From the NCBI GenBank assembly GCA_028532985.1, contig JANCIK010000010.1:2108001-2172000 (forward strand): a DNA stretch of 64,000 nucleotides, given 5' to 3'. This stretch comes from Stropharia rugosoannulata (Eukaryota; Basidiomycota; Agaricomycetes; Agaricales; Strophariaceae). Each line of letters starts with the position of its first letter. The stretch's first letter is position 1. The notes under the pieces are model-generated. The model had not been told where the DNA came from. It saw only the letters and a program-made list of their open reading frames with translations, and did no database searches. The position numbers and the translations under genes are program-made. Positions 34,313-43,248 of the stretch are shown here, one piece after another.

Positions 34313-34981
34313 CAGTGGCGATCAAAAGTATTGCACACCTGTTGTCAAACCTGTAACTCAGTAACGGCTAAACTTTTTTTTAAAATTCAAAATGATATGT
34401 AAAATAGACCTTCTAATGAACATGTTTGATATAAATTTGAGCCATTTACGTGCATATATTAATGAAAATTTGAAAAATGGCAAGGAGGGCACTTTTCACC
34501 TATGGAATGGAGTCATTCAAAAAATCTGAAAATATTTGAGGAGATAGTCCTTAATAATATAAGCATAGAACAAGTTACAGTTTGAAAATTGATCAGGCCA
34601 GTTTTGAGAAATGTGACCTCAAAGTAGCCATTTTTGAGCAAATTTGTCGTTTTTGCTCAAAAATGGCTACTTTGAGGTCACATTTCTCAAAACTGGCCTG
34701 ATCAATTTTCAAACTGTAACTTGTTCTATGCTTATATTATTAAGGACTATCTCCTCAAATATTTTCAGATTTTTTGAATGACTCCATTCCATAGGTGAAA
34801 AGTGCCCTCCTTGCCATTTTTCAAATTTTCATTAATATATGCACGTAAATGGCTCAAATTTATATCAAACATGTTCATTAGAAGGTCTATTTTACATATC
34901 ATTTTGAATTTTAAAAAAAAGTTTAGCCGTTACTGAGTTACAGGTTTGACAACAGGTGTGCAATACTTTTGATCGCCACTG
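34313..34981. mobile_element. 669 bp palindromic MITE with TA target duplication
   Basis: The left arm from 34313 (CAGTGGCGATCAAAAGTATT...) is the reverse complement of the right arm ending at 34981. The arms match throughout by eye and meet at a few unpaired bases around 34644-34650 (TTTGTCG). TA flanks both ends (34311-34312 and 34982-34983). The CAGTGGCG-type terminus and TA duplication point to the Tc1/mariner superfamily. There is no coding capacity. Near-identical arms mean either a recent origin or ongoing gene conversion. Confidence 0.9.
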
Positions 34982-35224
34982 TAGTGCTGCTTGGTGCAAT
35001 GCGCTACTATTTAACTTGCAAAAAGAATGGTTAGATGCCAATTGGATGCCAAACCACATGGTCAAATTCCATTATAATCTCGACGATGTCAAATTTGAAT
35101 TCCTTGACAGTCCATTCAAACGGTACTAGTGGTTATAGCATTAAATCTGTACTGTACTTCAATAGATGTTGTCTTAGTAGGTAAGTTTGCAGTTAGGTAA
35201 TTCTTCCTCTCTTAGGTTTCTTGC

Positions 35225-35692
35225 TCAGTTGCTGGTCCTTCCATAGATGTCATGATGTTTCCAGGCATGGAAAGACAACTTGTCAGGGAAAATTCCTGTG
35301 CCATGGATGTCGGCCACATTAATTAGGATTGACAACATGCCTACACTTTTGCGTAGCTCATATTTGAGAGTGTTTGGTGTGGTAGAGTGGAGAGGAGTTG
35401 GGGTGGTAACAGGAGTGGTTGGAAAAGGGTGTTTTGGGATTATGGGAGAGTCTTTCTCCTTTTGTTGGGGGGTAGTTGTTAGGGGGTTATCATCCGAGTT
35501 GGAGTCATTAGAATCTTCTGAAAACTCATTGTAATCTAGAGGTATTGTAATGTTGCCATTCCAGTATTTGTGGAGACCTTTTGGTCTCCCATGGGCCTCC
35601 ATTAAGAGTTTCCAGTTTGCGTAGTTTTCATATCCTCGAAGACAATCTTTCTCAGACAGGGTAATTGGTGTGAGTGTTGAAGTAGATGACAT
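35225..35692 (-). pseudogene. Ty1/copia-type gag fragment
   Basis: A 155-residue open frame starts MSSTSTLTPITLSEKDCLRG. It contains YENYANWKLLMEAHGRPKGL, the usual copia gag start, and near the end KLSFHAWKHHDIYGRTSN, where the family normally continues with AxxxxxxL helices and a zinc knuckle. Here it stops, so the remaining gag and all of protease, integrase and reverse transcriptase are absent. A Ser/Asp/Thr/Pro-rich insert (residues 55-110) splits the two halves. The frame is open, so the fragment is recent or is still expressed. Confidence 0.75.
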
Positions 35693-35752
35693 TTTCGTGT
35701 ATTTATAGTTGATTTTGAGGCAAAAGGTTTTGTCTGTTCAGATTTAGGAACA

Positions 35753-35768
35753 CGCAGGGCTCATAACC
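35753..35768 (-). other. Half-tRNA(iMet)-type primer binding site of the copia element
   Basis: On the minus strand GGTTATGAGCCCTGCG directly follows a CA-ending sequence and lies about 60 bp before the gag start. Its complement GCAGGGCTCATAACC matches the anticodon stem-loop of fungal initiator tRNA-Met. Copia elements are known to prime with a cleaved half of that tRNA rather than with its 3' end. The match places the inner edge of the 5' LTR at 35769. Confidence 0.65.
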
Positions 35769-35935
35769 TGTTGTGATATGTAAGAACTCAGATGTCAATG
35801 AAAGGTAAATGGCTTTAATATTGTACCTGTCATGATATGTAAGAACTAGACAGGTGACTCATAAGTAAATGTAAGTAAAGTATTGTAGGTAAAAGAACAT
35901 ACCTCAGACATCAATGAAAGGTAAACGGCTGAGGT
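35769..35935 (-). repeat. Probable 5' LTR remnant with internal direct repeats
   Basis: TGTTGTGATATGTAAGAACT begins at 35769 next to the primer binding site. TGATATGTAAGAACT recurs near 35832, and CATCAATGAAAGGTAAACGGCT (near 35910) repeats GTCAATGAAAGGTAAATGGCT (near 35793). The far LTR edge is not clear; 35899 or beyond 36000 are both possible. No matching 3' LTR exists in the window. Confidence 0.4.
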
Positions 35936-36709
35936 ATGTTGGTGTTTCGGTGGTGAAAATAGTACTAGACTATCAAGCATCTTCGCTCCTTGCTCTGATA
36001 GGCCGTGAGCTAATTATCTTCTTCAAATCGAAGGTGAACCAATATCGCAGTAGGTGCAGTCAAGCAACGATCCCCGCCGTAGTTGGCCAAAGTATTTGAT
36101 GCGGTCTGTTGACTACAGCGGCAGTGAAAAGGCAAAGGTAAAGAAAGTAGGTACTGCAAGCAGAATAAATGGTACACGTAAGTATGTTGACAGATGCAAG
36201 ACTGAGTTTAGCGATTATTTGTCTTTTCCACGTCGACATCCACCCATGTTGTCTTATCACCGTCCATGTCATCGTTGTTGAACCATTGAGCTCTTCATGT
36301 TGCGTCTATTTACTAGTGATGGCATAGGGTAATTGAAACTGTGAGGATACATGACTGCAAAAGGTATTTTAAGAAGAGGAAGACGACAACAAGCGCAACT
36401 AAACCCATTAAAATGAAGTTCACTGCGCTCCTTGCCGTCAATCTTCCCGCGGCTAGTCATGCTACTAGCTCAGACACCTCCCGCAAGTTGGCAAGCAAGT
36501 GGAAGACCATTTAGGATCAGACACCAATTGTTCCATGTCCTGTCAATCAAGGGAGGTCAAAGGCCCTGTTTGGTGCAGTTCGGGATCCAGTCTTTTAAAT
36601 TTCATCTCTCGTACCCACCACATATTTCAAAACCTTGCACTGCCCCTCTTGAATTTTTCCTCGAGTATAAAGCATGTTGAATGACTAACACATGATATAG
36701 CCGGAAAGC
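35936..36709. other. No recognisable gene between LTR remnant and HNH gene
   Basis: Short frames only. The right part carries the 3' flank of the HNH-type gene. No second gag, integrase or LTR copy was seen. Confidence 0.4.
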
Positions 36710-37943
36710 CTAACCCAAAGCCATGTCTTCGGTGTCATCTGCTTTATCAGAATCACTCATGGCAATAAGGTCTTTTGTATTTTCTATGTTACTGAGCCAG
36801 TCCCTGATCATGGGCGTTTTGTCGACTGACTGCTTTGATGACGAGGGAAATTGTTGATCGAGTTCATGTAAGGTTTTGCTATCAAGCCAGGTACCGTCCT
36901 TTGCAGGCCGAGGACGACGACGGAGCTTTCTAGTCCTTTCACTGTCGTCATCAGCGATGTCGGACTGACCGTCTTCCAGTATCGATCCCATAAAGTCATC
37001 CGTTGGGATCACAGCATCCCATGCAAACCAGATAGCCTGAACCATAGCAATAAATCGAAAGTGGGTTGGGTGAGCCTTTTGCCACGGGACTAGGTCTTTA
37101 AGTTTGGGTCCAGCATTGCAAATGACAAATTCAGGCTTAACATGAGACGTTATCGATGGGAAGTTATGATAAGGATGGGAATAGTGTTGAAAGTATTCAG
37201 CGGATGGTACTGTATCTGATGGTCGGGTTTGCCTATAAATTGGAATGCGCCACAGCTCCGGGTGAGCTATGAGCGTGTAGTTATAAGTTTCGCGCTATCA
37301 AGAAGATTAACCTAAATGAGAAGTATTTTAAGCAAGGTACTCACTTTTTCAGGAATCCCGCGTTTATCTTTCAAATCATAAAATGCCTCGACAACCTGGG
37401 GGTCTGGCAGAAGCAACCATTTTTTTTGGTCAAAATACGTATGAAACTTGGCCCCCACTAGACGGGGATGAGTAAGAAGATGTAGACAGTGGAGAAGAAA
37501 CATACGATGCATAACATTGTAGCGAGTGTCAACATTCAAAGTACCTCGCTTCATCCCCCAAATGAATTCAAGTTTGTCAAGCTACAATATAGAATTATAT
37601 TAGATGCTGATATGGATTAGGAGTGACTCACAGTATCGCTGTCGGTCGACCTGGCCAAACAGTGGACATACTGAACATCGCTAGCCATGGACACATTCTC
37701 GATTAGACAACCTTTGCTCTCTGCTTTTTTGTCTACGCGCTTCTTGGCTGCCTCTGTCATTTCTGGTGTCCATTGCTTGTGTTGAGAGGGTGTTGTGTCG
37801 GTATTACTGCAACTACTGTGATTACTAGAGGAGAAATATTCAGCGTCCAAGTTCATGGTACTTGAGAGAGTCGTAAATGTTCCGGAAATCGAGAGTCCGC
37901 CCCTCCATGTCCTAGGCGGACTCTCCGGCGGGGAAAACGTCAT
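36710..37943 (-). CDS. HNH-type basidiomycete protein (WTPEMTEAAKKR family)
   Basis: Exons join in frame to about 330 residues. The start region is Ser/Thr-rich (Met1 at 37943; Met30 at 37856 is an alternative), followed by WTPEMTEAAKKRVDKKAESK, CLIENVSMASDVQYVHCLAR, then LEFIWGMKRGTLNVDTRYNV joined by an intron to HLGAKFHTYFDQKKWLLLPD. This order resembles the C..H..N..H pattern of HNH nuclease folds in a family very common in Agaricomycetes. Next come YNYTLIAHPELWRIPIYRQ and a disordered acidic C-terminus ending at 36710. The nuclease activity is inferred from the motif order and has not been shown for the family. It lies between two transposable elements, and the family is often multicopy, so it may itself be mobile or selfish. 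Confidence 0.7.
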
Positions 37944-38319
37944 GTACGTGACATTTCCATCTCAGATTCAACGTCCGCTCCCACTTGATTGCCACGAGCA
38001 CTCGCCTCGGAATGTTGGACTCGAGCAACCCCCCAGGGCCCCATGAAAAAAAAAGATATGGCTCCTCATCCTTATATCCCCTGTCCATCTAGTGGAACAT
38101 CCTGTGGATACCCAAAACAGTCTCGCGGATCACGATGATTTCCGTATTGAAACAAAGGTTGAGTTATGCTGTACATGTACATTTTAGCTTGTTGATGCAA
38201 GTTACTACGGCTACTATAAATGATGTGTTCAGACTCCTGCGGCTTTGTGAAAAATGCATAGAGAAATAGACCAGACACACTAGTTTTCCAAGACTAGAGT
38301 GTTTGCCAAGGTGCATGAC
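37944..38319. other. Flank between HNH gene and foldback element
   Basis: This contains the HNH-type gene promoter and the left flank of the foldback element. AAAAAAAAAG near 38045 is a short homopolymer. No gene is visible. Confidence 0.4.
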
Positions 38320-39369
38320 TATGGCTGTCCATGTGAGGAAATATTCCGCGAGAATGTTTTGAGACTTTTTGTGCCCGCGGACAAACTCGTCATGTGCGCG
38401 AAAGTTTACACACACTGCGCGGAAAAGTTAAAGCATGCGCGAAAGTTTTCGAGCTTGCGCGGAAAAACTTAGCATGCGCGAAAAATAGTTCAAGGTCAAA
38501 TATGACCTGCGCGGATTTTCTAAAGTCATTTCTGTGTGCGCGGAAAAGTTTGCAAAGTTGCGCGAAAGTTTTGAGAATTAAGGTTTGCTAGTGTGCCGTG
38601 CTGCCGTGCTTAGATAATTGATGTGCACGGCAGAACTCCGGCATGCTGAATGAGAGAATTCACACGGATTTCCTTCCATGAAATATCGCCTGCTGTCTGG
38701 CCTACTACTGAAGTAGAACACTCTCAAAATGCACAAAATAGTTAAGGAAGTCAATGATATGGTTGGGAATACATTTTAATGCTTGGGTAGAACTGATAAG
38801 ACCTGGGTATTGTTTGAATGCCAAAATTCCGACGTAACCACCCCATATCTAAGTATTATTGGGCAAGAACACAACATCTCAGAACAAAAATACCTGTCTA
38901 AAGTCATTATTGGTGTTTTAAATTGTATAAATGACACAATACAGCTGATTTTCATGCATAGTGAAGGAAGTGCAGGCGATATTTCATGGTAGGAAATCCG
39001 TGTGAATTCTCTCATTCAGCATGCCGGAGTTCTGCCGTGCACATCAATTATCTAAGCACGGCAGCACGGCACACTAGCAAACCTTAATTCTCAAAACTTT
39101 CGCACAACTTTGCAAACTTTTCCGCGCACTGTACAAGTATTTCCGCGCACACAGAAATGACTTTAGAAAATCCGCGCAGGTCATATTTGACCTTGAACTA
39201 TTTTTCGCGCATGCTAAGTTTTTCCGCGCAAGCTCGAAAACTTTCGCGCATGCTTTAACTTTTCCGCGCAGTGTGTGTAAACTTTCGCGCACATGACGAG
39301 TTTGTCCGCGGGCACAAAAAGTCTCAAAACATTCTCGCGGAATATTTCCTCACATGGACAGCCATACAT
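38320..39369. mobile_element. Foldback element with motif-array arms
   Basis: Two inverted arms, 38320-38693 and 38972-39369, enclose a 278 bp unique spacer without coding capacity. They differ by a few bases and one 21 bp insertion in the right arm. Each arm holds a row of TGCGCGAAA and TGCGCGGAAA motifs in alternation: eight in the left arm, nine in the right. Short open frames of about 65-72 codons occur inside each arm and are by-products of the repeats. Outer edges near 38310 and 39375 are less well conserved, and no clear target duplication was found, so the superfamily is unassigned. Confidence 0.8.
38391..38565. repeat. GCGCGAAA/GCGCGGAA motif array, left arm
   Basis: Eight TGCGCG(G)AAA-type motifs are spaced 19-33 bp apart, five of the seven steps being 19-22 bp (about two helical turns). 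A-type and G-type motifs alternate for most of the array. The mirror copy in the right arm (about 39095-39290) has one extra 21 bp unit. Subterminal arrays of this kind usually bind a transposase; TTTCGCGC also matches the E2F/MBF consensus. Confidence 0.7.
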
Positions 39370-40718
39370 GACCCTTGCAACGGCCGACCAGTCCAGCACC
39401 CGCACCGCCGCGTCTCTGGGATGTGCATAGTGAAATAAAAATCATTCCTCATCTGAAAGTGCTAAAACAAAATAAAGAGGTTTGTTCCGTCCTGTTACGG
39501 AGATCTAAGAAGCACGCGTGGTCGTCGTCATTGTGAGTCTATTTTAACACCACCAATCCTACTGGACTGAGTGAGTGAACAAGCGACACTTGTATTCAAT
39601 CACACCATCTAGTACACCTCACTACTAGTTCTCTTCAAAAACTTGGAGGAGACTCTTCATCCATTAGTAAGGTGTACCGTGAGAGAGAGAGTTACTTGTG
39701 CAAGGCCTGCATCAGTCAGTTAGCTCTATTTTAGAGCTTTCTGATTATTATACTTTGGCTCAGTCAGCACTAACCTTAAGCGCGGACATCTGAAGAACAT
39801 GTACGTATGGACCAACAACTGGATCATCTAATCTCTTGATAAGCATAGTATTCAGAAACGCGAGATAGCGCACAGGTAGTCTTGGCATCTCCATGTAGTC
39901 ACCTCCATCTGTTGGAGCAAGTACAGGTTCAAGGTTGCGCTCGATGAGTGCGGCTCCGCTTTCGCTGAAAATGATAGTCGGAAGGGATCTGTGGGCTGGA
40001 GCTTGGCTGGAGTCAATAATGCGTTTGAACCCACCATTGATCAGGCGCTGATAATTATAACGCGCGCTCAACGTGTGGCCGAGTACACGTCGGCGATCTC
40101 TTCCTGCCGCGGCCGGGCGTGATCATCTTTGCCTTAGTTGGCAATAAAAATGGTGGGAGGTGGAAATCCGGACTTGCAGGAGGCCTAAGATTAAGTTGCA
40201 GTGTGAACGGTCCTGTGGAACGCCTCGCGCTCGACACTGACAAAAAAAATTCGACGCGGAGAATTATTCCTTTTTTCCCTAAGTATACCAGTACTTTGAC
40301 ATGCTATGCTAACGATCACACTATCAAGTCTCTAGTGCGCAAGTCTTCCGGCCAATTTATTTTCGTTTCCATTATGGTCAAATATGTTTTTTCGGTACTC
40401 CTTTTATATATCCGCTGGAAATCCGGTAAAGGTAAATTATCTTCGTATCTCCCTGAAGTGGAGGTTTGGACTCCCTGATGGTACAAGGTAAGTGCAACTC
40501 CTGTATTTGTGCATAAACCTATTGCAAAAAAAAGTAAGTAAGTAGTAAAGCATCTATTTACAATCGAGTAGGTTGTCCAAGAACACAATAACGCAGAGGC
40601 ATAACTGGGGTAAATACAAAGGTATCGATGAAAACTAGTAACAAATATATGATAAGTACAATGCCAAAACAGACCAATGCCTAGAGATACAATAAATAAA
40701 CGAGAACGCGCGTGAAGT
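39370..40718. other. Mostly non-coding, with one weak minus-strand gene fragment
   Basis: A minus-strand frame at 40071-39760 (QRLINGGFKRIIDSSQAPAH..., VRYLAFLNTMLIKRLDDPVV) looks protein-like and has a donor-like AAG|GTTAGT near its end, but I do not recognise it and found no neighbouring exons. The rest (40080-40718) shows nothing supportable. Confidence 0.35.
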
Positions 40719-42824
40719 TTAGTAGGCGCCGGAGCCGCCCCACTGCTGGTTCATCCCCATCCCTGCCATATTCATGTTTCCCATCCCCATCCCTCCCAAC
40801 ATACCTGGCATGTTGGCGCCAACCATCCCGCTGCCATCCCCTTCCACCCACCCATCTATGCCATATTGACCCTGATCCCCCGCCCATCCAGCAGAGTTGT
40901 TAAACATCTGCATGCCATTGTTGAAATTGCCCTGTGCAGCAAACCCATTCCCCATGCCCGCCATTTGGCCCATCATGTGCATCGGCATGCCGTTGAGCCC
41001 TTGCGACGTGGCCAGGCCAGAGGACATATTCCCCGTAGCGGGGACCATGCCCATGTTGTGGGCTGCGATACCAGGAAGGCCGCCCCCAGCAGTCATTCCT
41101 CTCGCGGGTATGACGCCAGAGCCGGTCCCCATCCCTCCGCCCATGCCCATACCACCCATACCTCCCATCATCGGATTCCACGCGCCCATATAATCTTCCA
41201 TGCCCGCCATGCCCATGCCCATAGTGTTCATGCCCATCATAGACTGCCCCATCATCGTGTTCTGCCCCATCAAATGGTTTTGCCTAGCCATTTGCGCGTT
41301 GGGGAGGTTGGAGAAGCCCCCGTTGCCGACCCTGTTCCCTGGTCCTACATTAGAGTTCATAAACCGGGGCGCAGTATTTATCTGCTGTGGCCCAGAGCCC
41401 GAGCTGTTGTTCGACACTGCTCCCCCACCCATACTGTTGTTGCTATTGTGCTGACCCCCGCGCACAGGGGACTTCGGACGAAGGGAATCGATCTCAGCGG
41501 ACATAGGGACCACGGGCTTTGGGATACCTGCGTTGTTGGTAATACTACCGGTGCTTGAACTAGCGGCGTTCGAGCTTGCCGCCAACTGCCTGATCCCTTC
41601 TTCCCATGTTTCTTGCACCCAGCGCGTGGCCAACCCGCCTTCTTCCTCTTCGACCTGGAAAGCTCCACTGGAGGGCAAGTACGTCTCTTGGCCAGGCGCG
41701 AGAGCAGTGACCCATCCCCGTCGTAGTGATGAAAGCTTGCCAAAGACCTCGAGACGCCGAAACCCGAGACAAAAATTCTCAATCAGGGTATACATCTCAG
41801 GTGGCTTACGAGTAGCGTCATTAGGGTCACCTTCCCATATAATCACGTCGGTATCTGCAGGGAAGTTAACAAACTGCGTAAAATGTATGCATAAACAAGG
41901 ACGCACCGACGTTGCAATGAACAAACCAGCTGTCAGTCGAGCGCCGAACAGTCCCCCTGATTCCCATTAAACAGTGGTATTTAGTCCGTGTGAGCAGAGA
42001 AGTCGTCGGTGGATCCATGCCAGGTCCTTTATTGGTCGTCTTGTTAGTCTTAACCCAGACTACATCCTCACAGCGGCGGTAGCCCCACTTGGCAAGCACC
42101 TCTCGACCTCTCTCCAAGCCCTCCCCCGCGCCGCTTCCCACCCAGAGAAAGACAAAGCTTGGGTCTCCGGCCAGCGAAGGTATATTGATTTCTTGCAGAT
42201 GATCCCAAGTAAACGAAGAAGAAAATGGCGGGTCAATCAGTATGACGTCGAACTTGGAGCCGTGCAGCGACTTCAGATCAGAAAACGGCAAATGCAATGG
42301 AGGCAGAGAGTATTCATTTACAGACGCCTTCTTGAGCTTCAGCAGCCGCTGCTGCTTAGGATACCTGAAAAAGATGAGTATATGCTAGTAAAAATGTCAG
42401 GCGGATGAAAGAGTGCTTACTCTTCGAATCGGTGCTCGGGCTCAGCTCCAATTACCCAGTTCTGGGGCCATTCTCCGCCGTCGACATACCTCTGCGAGTA
42501 GTCGTTACGTATCGTCTCCTCTTCCGGAACATAGTTCGGATAACGCGCTGCTCGCGCGCGTTTGGCGGGAGGCAGGTCTGGTCGGATAACCCTTTCTGGA
42601 GTGGGCGACGGCGGAGGCGAGTCTGCAAGGACAGGTGACGGTGGCGGTGATGGTATAAGTGGAAGCCTGAGGAGGTCTATAGGCGGAGACTGCAACGCGT
42701 GTAGCTTTCGCCTATGCTCCTTCTGCGACGATCTGACGCGCAAAATAAGCGCTGCATGAGCGGCAAGGAGTTCGTTGGCTTCTGCCAACGCCTGAACTGT
42801 GGATTCTATGGTGGTCTTTGACAT
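40719..42824 (-). CDS. METTL14: MT-A70 family protein, METTL14/Kar4 type
   Basis: The N-terminus (MSKTTIESTVQALAEANELL) is a coiled-coil-like helix, followed by a Pro-rich linker. RNDYSQRYVDGGEWPQNWV and HRFEEYPK mark the METTL14 branch. The methyltransferase fold follows: FDVILIDPPFSSS, FVFLWVGSGAGEGLERGREV, KWGYRRCEDVVWVKTNK, TKYHCLMGIRGTVRRSTDSW, FVHCNVDTDVIIWEGDPNDA, YTLIENFCLGFRRLEVFG and RRGWVTAL. The normally catalytic DPPW is DPPF here, while animal METTL14 has EPPL, so the protein is likely the RNA-binding partner in the mRNA m6A writer rather than the catalytic subunit. From about residue 300 a Gly/Met/Asn-rich tail replaces the RGG tail of animals. Three or so exons; stop at 40719. 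Confidence 0.87.
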
Positions 42825-43248
42825 GGCTTCAATTGCAAGTCACCATTGCAACTATAGGATGGCCACCGTAGAAGGTGTCAAGTTAGGAAGTATTAGTTAC
42901 AAGAACGGAAAGTCAGGTGCTTTATTTGTAGATGTTGTTTCTTGTCCTGATTCGGACACATAGCCAAAACTTGACAGTCGGGATGGAAATCTCGTAAATG
43001 AGCGGAACACACTACATACTGAAAATTAACGACAGTACCATACTATACCCAACCATAATATAATGTATCAGAAAGGTGGAAAGCAAAGGACAGATAGGGT
43101 ATGTACAAGCGCGCCAATAAAAACCGGAGGTACTGAAAAAAAAAAGAATAGCAGGGAACAAATAATGATAAGGTCACACTTAAAACTACAGGGTTCAGAA
43201 ATAAATGCCATATCAAACGAATGTCAGGAAACGAGCACAGTGAACATA
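42825..43248. other. Intergenic region, METTL14 promoter and HPC2 3' flank
   Basis: Both flanking genes run leftward. No TATA box is obvious. The sequence is AT-rich near 43120-43180 (GAAAAAAAAAAGAATAG), which fits a 3' flank. Confidence 0.45.

Noticed and set aside
38394..39292. Two similar 65- and 72-codon Cys/Lys-rich frames, one on each strand
   Set aside because: They are the same motif array read in the two inverted arms of the foldback element; the resemblance comes from the repeat, not from a gene.
40866..41558. 230-codon plus-strand frame rich in His, Pro and Arg
   Set aside because: It is the complement of the Gly/Met/Asn-rich tail of the METTL14-like gene.
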